Assembly (NCBI GenBank): GCA_023055505.1
Contig: JALIRH010000150.1
Location: 124,001 to 188,000, forward strand
Length of the DNA stretch: 64,000 nucleotides
Source of the DNA: Callipepla californica brunnescens
Lineage: Eukaryota; Chordata; Aves; Galliformes; Odontophoridae
Direction of reading: 5' to 3'
Shown here: positions 1 to 11,700 of the stretch, piece by piece
Numbering within the stretch: position 1 is the stretch's first letter
Layout of the letters: each line of letters starts with the position of its first letter
Program-made: the position numbers and the translations under genes
The notes under the pieces: model-generated
What the model was told of the DNA's origin: nothing
The model's database searches: none
What the model saw: the letters and a program-made list of their open reading frames with translations, nothing else

Positions 1-2
1 CT

Positions 3-905
3 CAAGTAGACTTGGACTGGCAACATAAGAGTGAATTATTTGTAGCTCGGTGGGCCCATGAGACCTCGGGCCATCAAGGAAGGGACGCGACCTATAAGTG
101 GGCTAGAGACCGAGGGGTGGACTTAACTATGGATGCCATCGCACAGGTGATCCATGACTGTGATACATGCGCCGCAATTAAACAAGCCAAGAGGATGAAA
201 CCTCTTTGGGAGGAAGGGCGATGGCAAAAATATAAATATGGGGAGGCGTGGCAGGTTGATTATATCACCTTGCCACGAACTCGCAGTGGTAAGCGTTATG
301 TGCTCACCATGGTGGAGGCGACCACTGGGTGGCTTGAAACATATGCAGTACCCCATGCTACCGCCCGAAACACCATTCTAGGTCTGGAGAAACAAGTCCT
401 GTGGCGACATGGCTCTCCAGAAAGAATTGAGTCTGATAATGGAAGTCATTTTAAAAATTCTCTTGTAGATACTTGGGCCAAAGATCATGGCATTGAATGG
501 ATTTATCATATCCCCTATCACGCACCAGCTTCTGGCAAAATTGAAAGGTACAATGGATTGTTAAAAACCATGTTGAAAGCAATGGGTGGTGGAACATTTA
601 AGCACTGGGAGAAAAATTTGTCAGAAGCCACCTGGTTGGTCAACACCCGAGGATCCATCAATCGCAATGGTCCTGCCCAATCCAGCTCTCTGCCTATGGT
701 AGAGGGAGATAAGGTCCCTGTAGTACATGTAAAGAACATGTTAGGCAAAGCAGTTTGGGTACTTCCAACTTCTGGAAAGGGCAAACCTCTCCGTGGAACT
801 GTCTTTGCTCAGGGACCTGGGTCTACCTGGTGGGTGATGCAGAAGAATGGGGATGTTCAATGTATACCACAAGGGAATTTGATGTCTGGAGACCGCCCTC
901 AGTAA
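3..905 (+). pseudogene. ERV-L-like integrase, 3' part of pol (element continues upstream of the window)
   Basis: This is the integrase end of a retroviral pol gene. The frame is open to the window edge and ends with TAA at 903-905. Visible are an HHCC zinc-binding region (two His near the start, CDTC about 30 residues later) and the catalytic triad D, D(35)E: D in WQVDYI, D in SDNG, then E in KIERYNG exactly 35 residues on. The C-terminal domain ends shortly before the polypurine tract and LTR, so there is no env. The same segment occurs at 34375-35277 and, truncated, at 60965-61748. Unlike the central copy it has no stop or frameshift in the visible part. The 5' part of the element lies outside the window, so whether the provirus is complete cannot be told. 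Confidence 0.9.
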
Positions 906-1015
906 TTCTATGTATATACTTGTATATATATTGTGTGCGTGTATCTAATGCACGTTAATCATTGTTCTTCTGTATGTATCAAGCATGATACAGTGATGTG
1001 GAATAAGGGGTGGAA

Positions 1016-1279
1016 TGTCGTGGTTTTATGATTTTTTGGTACTGGTATTCCACATCATGGCATCATGTGGTGCATTGGGAGTCAGGGAGAACTACATTCC
1101 CCAGAGGACTTTGCAATGCTTTGTATTTTTTCACTTGTTTTCCGCTCAGAGGGAACAGATAAAAACCCTCTGCAGTCACGGGACGTCCTCTCTCTTTCCT
1201 CTAGGATCACTTAGGAGTGGGTGCTCGCTGCCGTCCGCCTTCAGCGTTAGCGTAAGGCCTTCGGTTTATCGGGCACTCA

Positions 1280-1324
<45 letters not shown>

Positions 1325-1563
1325 GTTTTGTTTGATTCATTAGGCTTAATTCCAAATTGTATTGCATTATATTGTGTTATTTACTTCCTGATGTCTTATT
1401 TAGTAAATTAGCTTTTCCCCCTCAGATCGTTGCCGCTGTTTTGTTTTGGGGCTTATCTCCCTTTTTTTCCTTTCCCCCTTCCCCTTGTCTGGGGTGTGGG
1501 CCTGTGGGTCTCCTTCCTCGGTTGTTGCGGGGCCGGGCCGAGCCAGCTCACAAACCCCTGACA
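1016..1563 (+). mobile_element. 3' LTR of the left-edge ERV-L-like provirus
   Basis: The LTR begins TGTCGTGG right after a polypurine tract (AAGGGGTGGAA, about 1005-1015) and ends ...CCCTGACA. It is homologous to the LTRs at 30705 and 35394. Compared with those it has lost part of U3 near 1070-1095 and has a TC expansion at about 1283-1320. A TATA-like GATAAAAAC lies near 1157. The next base, 1564, is the first base of the left palindrome arm. The right arm shows the uninterrupted sequence across this point at 59063, so this is the insertion edge. The predicted target duplication (GGTGA at 1564-1568) cannot be checked because the 5' end is off-window. Confidence 0.88.
1283..1320. repeat. (TC)n microsatellite inside the LTR
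   Basis: About 18 CT/TC dinucleotides occur in a row within the U3/R region of the LTR. The sibling LTRs near 31023 and 35713 have only a short CTCTCTCTT tract, so the expansion is specific to this copy. Confidence 0.9.
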
Positions 1564-1568
1564 GGTGA

Positions 1569-4500
1569 GCACTTCACCAACTGCAGCCTAGACAAATCCA
1601 ATTACTCCCAAACTCTTAGCATGGGAACGATCACACTTTATAATGGCATTGTGGAAAAACACCAGCTACATTCCCATTACATATAGGCATGCTAGGCGAG
1701 CTGCTCTTGTCTTATGTTCTTTGTCATTATGCTAATGACAAAATGCTCGTTTAACTCTGCAACGGGTGATGCAGCTTGAGATTAGGCAACAAAAGGAAAA
1801 AAACCACAACCTCATTTCCAAGGTTTTCCAACCAAGCATTTCCAAGGAGTGAGGATGCCCATTACACTGTCTAGGCTAACAGAGAAAAAACATTAAAGAG
1901 ATGCTCTGATGAAAGGTGTTTGGGTATAAGCACTTCCTTCAAGTGCCCCACGGTCCCTATAGCTGTAATGTAAGCCTGAATAAGTTAGCAGGTTCCCACA
2001 AACTTTGATGGGATTTGGGTTTGCTCTTGGATGGAAAAACTTACCAGAGTATTTAAAAGAACTCTGGTAAATATAGCTATCGCTGCATTACAGGGCTGGC
2101 AAACAAAATTATTACCTGTAATACGTTCTTTCCCAAAAGAACTTCTCTTTCAGAACGCACAGATCTCTGACAAAGAACATTATCACCCTTCTCATCCCAG
2201 ATCCTGGCAGGAGGAAATACGCCAGGAAAAAAAAAAAAAAAAGAGAATGCAAAATTGATTTCTACTTGAAGAGTGAAAGAATGACTCATGACTCATCAGA
2301 TGGCTCTTCTGAAAAGGAAGTTCACATTCACAGGCAAGTGAAGAAATCCTACTCTGGGTTTCAGTGTTACACAGGGAGGGAAACAGAATTTCAAGAGATC
2401 CATAATAAATTGATTAGATACATCAGGGAAATGAAACCCTGCTCAAGGATTTAAGCAAACGGAAAAGTTTGGGGACAGATTTTAAATTGTTTAAGGACTT
2501 TTATTTGACTTTTAAATGTTTTTGCACTTTTTAATTAAAAAAAAAAAAAACAAAAAAAAAAAACACCTTGTCAAGATTAAAATATCCAAAACTTGCCTTT
2601 GCAGAAGAGCAGTGTCCTTGAGGCGCTTGGGACTGAGATGTAATTGGAACACAGCACCTGTTCCACCTGCAGGAAGCAGAGCTCGAGGCAGACACTGAGC
2701 AGCAACAGAACTCAGAGAAACAAAGGATGAGAAAAGAGACATAAATAGAGCTAGAATAATATCTCATCGTTTTTGTCTTCCTATACAGTGCTCCAGCATG
2801 ACAGATGTGCTGCTGACACCCCCTGTTTTATTGGTTGCCACTTTTGAAGATGGTGTTTTCACTCTGAAGTGCAGAAACTACATTGTAGGCAATAACAAAG
2901 TGGGTCTTTGACAGCCATGGAAAGGTGAGAAGTTAGACGTGTTCTGCTGAGTTAAATTAAATGCAAGCTTTGTGGTTTATGAAAACCTGCAGCAAAAGCT
3001 AACACGGTCAAGAAGTTCCCATAATATTATTTCTTTTCATTTTGATAATATCAGCGAACAGGTGCCATTCCCAACACGTAACTCTGGGAACTCTAGTCCA
3101 ACAAGGACACTAACAAAAATAGAGATGCACTACCAAATGAGTAACCTCTACCACGCACCTGGCATTGAGGGCAGGCCAGGTGCATGATGGCATTTAGCAC
3201 AGACAGAAACCACAGCTTCAATACCTCCACAGAAGCACCCCGTGCTTTTATTTCCACCCCTATGCACAGCCATCATATCGTCACAGCCCTGGGCCAGATT
3301 CAGAGGTGTAAAACCATAAAACCCCCCAACTCAGATGAGGTTTCTGCCTTACTCTAATGTACCGGCCATGCTACAAAGTGAGCTGAACAAACCTTGTGGA
3401 TAGGCAGAGGAAGAGGGAGGAGGAGGAGGAGGAATGCCTGTAGTGCCTCCCAGGGTTATATGCTTGCACCAAAAATTGAAAGGCTTCTGTTGAACATATT
3501 TTGTGATACCGCACATTTGACAGAAAGGACGTTCTGATACTTATCTAGCAATAGTTGTGGGCTGCTTAGATGGAAAATAAAAAGACCATGAGTCAAGGCC
3601 ATAAACCTGATTTATGAAGACACGTTACTGTATTAGTAAAACGGGGATTCAGGGAATGCGGGAAGCTCTGAAGCAAATGGGAATTAGAAGTAAATCTGAA
3701 GAAACAGGCTGAGCACTTTGATGTACTCCGCATCAAACAAGCACTCTACAAAACATCCACTTTTGCAAACAGTCCAATAGTCACTATCAATTCCAAATGA
3801 TTATTTTGGAGGCAGATTGCAAATGCATTTTACTGAATAGTGGTGCCTTCACTTAACCCTTGGTGACTTTTCTCCCTCAGAAACTATCACTGTGCGTACC
3901 TGCTGCTCGCAGCTCAGGGGGAGCAGCAGTCAGCCCATGGGATGGTTGCACCAGTACGGACAGAGATGCACGTGTAAGGAAAGCAAGCACTTGCAATGAG
4001 CAGAAAACCAATTCCTGGAATTGCAGGGGCACCTCAGTGAATGTAGCTAAGCTATAACAACATGATTTCACATGATTATCCACTGCTAGGACATGCTGGA
4101 TATGAGATTTCCCCATGCTCTTCCATTTAAGCTGCATCTTTAACCTCACTTCACTGGAGTAAAGGAGAACCTGCAGCAGTGGCTCTTGCTGCTTGGCATC
4201 CATCCCCCTTCTGTCCACACGCTCCCTGACACTCCTCAGGTGTGGACAGAGCAGCAGGAGACATGGAAGCCATGAAGGGCAATTACACAGGGCACAGGCC
4301 CAGGCACCACTCATCAGAAAAGCACCCCCACTGCTCCCCTCTCATGGGGCTTTGTGCCCTGAGAACACCCAGCAGCAATCCAGGGCTGAGCATCTCTACC
4401 CCAGCACAGGGCCCAGCAACCATGAGATTAATTCTTCCAGGATCTCCTGGGTAACGTAGCATTAGCCACAGAGATTAACGTGATTCATGCTGTGGGGGAT

Positions 4501-7500
4501 CTCATCTCATTCCTTTGAGTTAACATAGTTCTACTTTACAGACAGCAACACCAGCTTTTCAGTGCATCTCCAAAGAACAGTTATATCACTATATGCCTGA
4601 TAGTCTCTTGGCAGTGCCAACCCAAGCATCCACAACAAAAAATAAGGTTGAAGATCCAGCCAGACATCAATAGTTATGTAGGTATTCACAGCTTGTTTTG
4701 AATGAGAGTTGTAGCCATGCAATGTGATGGACAGATCCCAGAGGCAGTGTGGGAGGTACAGGTTCTGCTCCTGCACAGATTCTGCTGTTGGTTGGGCAGC
4801 CTTGTGCTACTCTGTTCACCACAGCACTGCGTCTGCAAAACTGAGCCAGTCCACCTGACCTACAAGAAAAGCGTTGAGGTCTGTTGAGGACTGCACAGAT
4901 ACATCAGCTCAGTCCTACAGGAATCTGCTTACAGCACAGACAAAAATACAAGCTAGACCTAGTCAATGAAGGCTTCCGGAAATGACAGCTTTTGAGAATT
5001 TGCCTTTAACCTCCAGCCAGTGATGAGAGTTTTTCAGACACAGCAAAAATTACTGAACCTTGGAGTCCAGAGTGCTGGGCAAGGTTTGAAAGAACCAAGG
5101 GGAATCGCAGCTCGCACTAACCAGGAATGATCATGGATTTTATTATTATTTCTTTTTTCTGCTAGTGATGATGGTTTTGACTGTTTTAACTCTTTCCTGT
5201 AAGACTTCTTCATTTTTGCCAAACATACCACACTTCTGTTTTGTTCACCTACACCTGTACTAAAGAAACTTCATTTTGAAACCAGTGGGTTCTTCCAGAC
5301 AAAGCAAATGTGAGATGGTAAATCAATGATCCATCTCAAGAATACAAATTTGACTACTCTGAGGGTAAAATAAGGCCAAACCCCTGGGCAGGAATACCTC
5401 CATGTGGACAGTGCCAGCAAGCAACAGAAACACATCCAAGAGATGAGATTCTCTGTTTCAGTCCTGGGCCCAGCAGGCAAAAGGCTCCTCTGCAACTGGC
5501 ATGAACAAGTCCCCCTGCCAGAAACCTGAAGAGGTTTTAAACATAGCACTTGAATTCAATCCATCAATTACATTCCCGATTGCATCCACTTTTTGTGCAA
5601 GAGAATTCTAACCCATCCATCATCTCACGGTTGGGAACAGAATGAAGGCATCTGTGTTTGGAGTGAACAGATAAACATGTGAAACTCAGAAAACATTTTC
5701 CCTCCTCTTGTACCAAGGAAATTTTTATGAATGGCTTGGATCCCAAACACACTGAACACTCAGACCACTTGCTTAGAACACACGCTGCTTCCTCCAACTG
5801 CTGCTGGCTGAGAGAAAACAAGTTCTTTCAGCACATCCACATTTATGCTGCATTTTGAGTGCTTGGTGGAGGAAAGAGTTGACAGAGCATCAACATGAAG
5901 ATGCCAATTAGCACTCTTTGCCATGACAGCCACTGCATCTTCCAAGGAAACCAGGGATGATTCTACATCTTCTCTAGGAATCAACTTGTTAGCAAACTCT
6001 GCAGGTTCTCACTTTTTTTAGGAAACGCTTGTTATTCTTCCATGCCAAAGAAGAGGGAATTCAGAAATGAGTGGGAAAACTATTTTAATGAGGTGGGACA
6101 AAAATTAGGAGTGATCAGAAGCCAAGTTAAGTCACATCGTTGGGAATTAACTTATTACTAAAGAAATACACCATTTGTCTTTTTTTTTTTTTTTTAAAGA
6201 TCAGCAGTATTTTGAAGAAAAATGAAGAAAAATATCACATAAATACGTTCAGTAGCAGCAGCAGAGGCAACGTTTCATTCTTATCAATGGGAGATACTCT
6301 ACCGGAGATGCTGCAAAGTGCAGCACTGCACTTAGCAATGCTGATGCAACTTGAATGCTGGCCAACCAGCAGGTATTTTGCTGATTTTAATTATAACTTT
6401 AGGACTCCTTTCCTGCACAGTGCTGCAGATGCTGACCCTGATTAAAAAAAAAACCACTTTCAGTTATACAAGAAATACCCCCTACCACGAGGCTACTCAC
6501 AGCCTGAGCTGTAATAATGTGCTTAAAGGCAATTGGACACTGTGCTGTTAAGTTACTCATTAGCTGGTCACCCACTGGCACCATCCAAGGTAAGTTCCCA
6601 GCCCTTATTCTGCTCTGAATTTCAAAATCTTCAGGAATTTGCATCATTCTTTACACCATTTTCAAAAACAAGACAGTACTTCAGAGTGAGACAGGATGTG
6701 GCTGGAAAAGAACAAAGGCGTTTTCAGCATGACAGCCTCTTTCAGATGATGTGGGAAGGGGGACGCAGCTCCCCTAGCACAGGTGATGATGAGCAGTTAT
6801 GCCCCAAAGAGTTTTAGTGGTATATAATGAAACGTCAGTAACTTTCAAACTTTCTTCATCTATAAACAAATAAAAAAAATCCACGGCAGATTTGTGAGGA
6901 TCGCCAACTCTGCCACAGGAAGCTTCACAAGAATATCCAAACAGTGAAAACATACCCTACCCACTTTTGCACAGTACAATCGAAGACAAATCCATACAGA
7001 GAAAGAATTCAGAAAAAGAAGTTGAGCGGTGTTTCTAGAATTCTCCATCAGTGAGATAATGCCACTGCCATGTTTCCAGTGCAGCTGCAAGCAAGGACTG
7101 GAGTTAAACAGTTTCTGTGCCATCTCCCATTGTTTTCTTTCAAATGAGTTTTCTTTGAGAATGGAAAGCATTCTGCTTTTGTTGTCTGGGACGAGTGAGT
7201 AATTGTTGGCCCCTGTCCACATTTATGGAAATCAGCTCTCACAGAAGAATATGTCATTGCTCATATTGGGACAAGGAAGGCAGGTCAATCAAGTCACATT
7301 GTATTTTGCACCTGACAGCAGCAGGTAATGACTGCATCAGGAAAAAAATCCCCATCATACACTTAGTACATGTGAAATGATGCAACTAATGGGATGTTCC
7401 TACACAGCTCCCACAGGGACTGCCTTAAAAGCTAGTTGGCAAGACTGGTTCTCAATGATCTTAACCTGCACCAATAGGATCATTTGCATTTGTCGCTGTA

Positions 7501-8658
7501 TGTTCACAATAACGTTTATGGAAATGCACCACCATTGATAACTCCATTCTTTGCCTAGACACTAAAAGCTTCTCAGTGGCAAACAGGGCAGTGAGAATGG
7601 CACTGCCACATCAAAAGGTGTAATAGTAATTTCTCTACTCCACGCAGCTCAAGCCAGCGGGATTTGTTCCTCTCTCCCACACTGAAGAAGGGGAAGGTTT
7701 TAAAGGAAATCTCCAAGGGGTGAAGACAGCGAGATCCCAGAATAATTGTTTCACAGGAGAGCAAAATATCTTCTGCACATCAGTCTTGCACAACCCAGTA
7801 AGTGGCAGCTCCTCCAGTTATCACTGCCAGCCAGGGACAGCACTCCTTCAGAGCTGAGCTACTTCTTATTTATAAATGCTTACCACAGGCAAGATACAAA
7901 GATAAGGCACGACATACAGCCAGAACATGATTGACCACGGGTTAAAGTGTGCTTCCCACTAAGATTTAATCTACACAAGGAAGAGCAGCTCCAGCAGCAG
8001 AGGTTGAGACCAAGACCCCAGGGAGTCCGGAACCACAGACCCCATGCCCCGCTCAAGGCTGCCCCACTGCTGATGCACGGTAGAAACCTCATCCTTCAAA
8101 ACTTCATCTTTTTTTTTTTTTTTTTTCCCTCCCACTTCTGAAAAAGCAGTGAAGCTCTGCACTTCAAATCAGCACTTATAGGAAGAAAGAGCACTCGCCG
8201 CAGTGTGTTCCCTCAGCTTTAGCTGAAGTTTGATGGCAGAAATACAAAAGCACCTTCAACTGTTTACACGTATTGCTCTGAGAATAGACTGCAGGGAAAC
8301 ATTTTGCATCAGTAAAACCATTTAAGTTCATCTTTGTCAGGTCTTCTCACAATTTGTAGGATACTGCTGCATGGCATTGGGAAGTCAACAGAATTCAAGG
8401 CAGAGCTTAAAAATCAGAATAAATTAGGTTAGAGTTGCACAGAAACCAGGGCACAACCAGATGGTGAAAAAAATAAAAGCCCATGCCACAGTGTCTTAAT
8501 ATCTGTAACAAAATTTGCTCGTAATGTATTGAAGTTATTTTCCTCATAACTTCTACCAGAATGAAATTTTATTTGCTCTGCATCTGTTTTTCCATTACAG
8601 AAAGTAGGGCTGCTGAAATGATTTCTCTAAGTCACTGAATCACACAGGGATTTGATTT
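1569..8658. other. Outer left arm, no recognisable gene
   Basis: About 7 kb of moderately AT-rich sequence is repeated at about 50521-59063. It contains several A-rich tracts (2226-2242, 2539-2564, 6180-6196 as T, 8103-8127 as T) and a GGA-rich tract at about 3413-3433. Open frames are short (60-145 codons), their translations match no family I know, and many differ by frameshift between the two arms. The outermost part is shorter than its right-arm partner: about 1.2 kb is missing at about 1806-1825 and about 0.28 kb at about 1655. I see no splice-supported exon that I can name. Confidence 0.6.
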
Positions 8659-8759
8659 AGTAGCTTGGTGGGTCGGGATGGTGGTGGGAGGATGGTTGGA
8701 CTAGATGGTCTTGTAGGTCCTTTCCAACCTAACGAATCTATGAATCTATGAATCTATTT
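8659..8759 (+). mobile_element. CR1 LINE 3' end fragment
   Basis: The sequence has the typical avian CR1 3' terminus: GGTTGGACTAGATGGTCTT, then AGGTCCTTTCCAACCT, then three copies of an 8-bp terminal repeat (GAATCTAT) at about 8734-8757. Only the last ~100 bp of the element is present, as expected from 5' truncation. The reverse copy is at 50421-50520. Confidence 0.85.
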
Positions 8760-11700
8760 AGAGGAAAAATTCTCTGCTTTGGAATACGCTATACCAGCAG
8801 AGATGCCAGCTTTCTGCTGCAGTTAGAGCATCATAAAGCTCCACAAAACCATGAGGGGAGAATGTTTCTGGCTCACCAGTAGCACACAGCTAGGTAACAG
8901 CTGTAGGGAAGATGACCACAATGCCTGACTTCACACCACAAAGATCACTGCTCCATCCCACTCGCTATTTCACCGATGGTACTCATCAGACTGGGCTTCC
9001 AATGCTCAATTTAGGCAACCCTCATTCACCATACATCATAACGAGTAAGCCAAGTACCTCAAAACCCTATGCCTGCAACACCAGGTATGTGGGCTCCAAA
9101 ATCCCAGTACAGGACCACATCTGCACCATCAGGAGTGCAATTAAAGCATCAGAAGAGGGCGTATCCTCCATTTTTCTGCTTCATTTCTTTTTCCTGCCAA
9201 AAGTTAGTTATATTTTAGCTTCCTGAGCAGCAATACCAAACATTTCCAAGTGATCAGTTCCCACAGCAGGCTGCCATTTCAGAGGACAGAACACACCATG
9301 AGGAGCAACGTTTTAACCTCACCACCAGGAAGAACAAATAAAAAGAACAGCTTCTCTCACCATAGGCACAAACAAGCTGAACACAACATCAGAGAAAAGG
9401 CCACAAAGGTTTCAGCAATCAATTATGCCTTGTTTTTAATATTCTTCTTCAGTGCCATTTCAAAAGGCCTTAGTTGGCATCCCCAAAGCAAGCACTATTA
9501 AACATAGTTAAGCCAGTTCTTACACTAGGCAGCAATGTGACATCAATAGTAATCCTCAGCTCATCAACACAAGTTCCAGTGCAAAGTGGGCACTTGTTTG
9601 TTGTTAAATTAATCTTCTGGTACTTCTTTGTTTGTGTCATAAATTACAGCATTTCACATTTGTTCCCTAATAAATCAGAGCTCACCACATAATCACAGCG
9701 CAGAAGAAAGCCATTGTTCAAAGCCACTTTCAGAAACATCCTGAGCAGTCAAAAGTGATGCATTTGCTTTCATGTTAAAAGTGAAACAAATGAACGGAAG
9801 CACGTCCTGCAAGTCTGCTTTCACAGCAGGAGCACAGAGCCTGCCCTACATAGGTCAAAATACCATTGTTGTTTGGAAAAGTATTACACAGAAATGTCAT
9901 GGTTTTACTGGGATATAAGAGAGCAGTGCGATATTTATCTGCCCAAACATCATCAAGCAGCAGCAAATCTTGAAGGAATGGTCAAGTCATATCAAAAGTC
10001 ATGATCAAAAAGGTATCAGGAAAAAAAAGACAATAAAAATCTCTTAAAGGAAAAAAAAACAAAAAAAAAAAAAAAAAAACAAATGATAAAGAGCTCCCAT
10101 ATTTCACAAGCTACCAGGAAACACCTATTTTCTAGAGGAACAAAGAGGAAGAACTTCCCAGAGATTTTAGAGGCTCAGATCAATAGCACTGATTCAACTT
10201 CCACAACTGTTTGGATTTATATTTAAACATTGCTGCCTCTGAGAATACTGCCAAAAGCGTCCTGAGATTCATTAGTTGGCATGCTGCGGAAGCCGACACT
10301 CATGCAACGCACTACTGACTCAAGTTTGGAGCACAGAATAAGCAATATTCCTCATTTCCAATATGCCAAATAGTTTTGTATCAGGGATGTTACACATGAT
10401 TTGTTTACTTTCAGGGAGATAACAAAACTCAGCTGGCTATTTTTCTCTTAAAGCATCACCAAGGCAAACGGAAACAGCTCTGTGTCCTGGAAGTAAACAT
10501 GATTCTTTTCTTCACCCTGGTGCTATGCGTACAGGTTTGCTTGATTTCTGACTTTCTGGTCTTCCATAAGACATGGAACTTCTTACTAAAGACTACACAA
10601 CTTCAAAATAGTAGTAATGTTGCAGGCACAACGCCACCATGTAAGAAGAATTCATAATTAATGTATTAGGCTGATAATGGAGCTGAGGAAATGCAGATCA
10701 CAGACTGTAGAGTAAGAAAGATACACTGAACACTGTGCAAAATTAACGAAAATAAAGCAAAGAGAGGCTCTTTTACAAATGCTTGAAACAAAAGGAGATT
10801 AAGGAGATTACTGCAAGGACTGATGTGGGAGCTGTGCCACCCAGTCCGTTGTGAGGCAGGGACAGGCCAGATGACCATCAGGGGATGTTCAACCAGATGG
10901 TCCCAAGCAGTTTTATAGTCTACACTTTAAAACATACCAGAAGTGATAGAAATTGTTTCACTTCTATTCCCATCTGTCACTAGCTCTCTCATGGACTGAG
11001 GAGCTTCAGAATCTCTTTCCAAGGGCAAGCACTGTTGCTCCTAGGCATGCAGGAAACACGACGTAATAAATCCTGTAAGCTTTAACTTCACCTCCACAAT
11101 GCATTTTGAAATATGTCAGAATCTTTGAAAAAGGAACTTTAAAGATACAACACCAAAAACTTGTGAAATTTTAACAGCATTGCAGCCAAAGGCAATTGTG
11201 GTTGGAACCCACAAGCAGCTTTTTAAGGCTGCTGAAGAGGTAGAAAATGACTAGCTAGAATTGGTAGTTACCAAACATCCATTTTTCAGTGTCCTGGCTA
11301 CTCTGATTTCTCTTCAGCTTTTAGCAGCCACGTTGTGCTTCACTCCCTCTTTCACCGCTTACCAGGCAGAACAAGCAGTCTGTCTGCACCACCAACGCTG
11401 CTGAGTCAGAAACTCGCAAAGAGATCAGTAAGGATGAACTGGTATCACGGTCCTGTAAAGTTATCTGCATCAGCTCAAGGTAGGTCGGAGAGAGCAATCA
11501 GCTTTATCCGAAGGACTGCACATGGATTAGGTGCACAGGAGAGTGGTTATCCATATGGAAATGGTGGCTTTGCTTTTTATGTGCCCAAAGCCCCAGCTGA
11601 CTAAGGATGCAGTCTGATCAGTTCCTATGCAAGTGGGATGCTTAAGGAGAGAGGCGGTATCACCAATAGGAATCCTAACCTGTCATTTTAAAGGAAGCCA

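Noticed and set aside
2031..2258. 75-codon lysine-rich frame (mirror 56891-57127)
   Set aside because: Ends in an A-rich tract of different length in each arm, with no recognisable domain.
5760..5984. Exon-like frame on minus (EDVESSLVSLEDAVAVMAKS region) with an acceptor-like CCTGCAG just upstream
   Set aside because: No family recognised, and the right-arm copy carries an extra A near 53303 that breaks the frame. Kept only as a weak candidate.
6860..7222. 120-codon frame on minus, identical in the right arm (51954-52316)
   Set aside because: Identity follows from arm similarity. Composition and content show no domain, and non-coding DNA of this length gives such frames.
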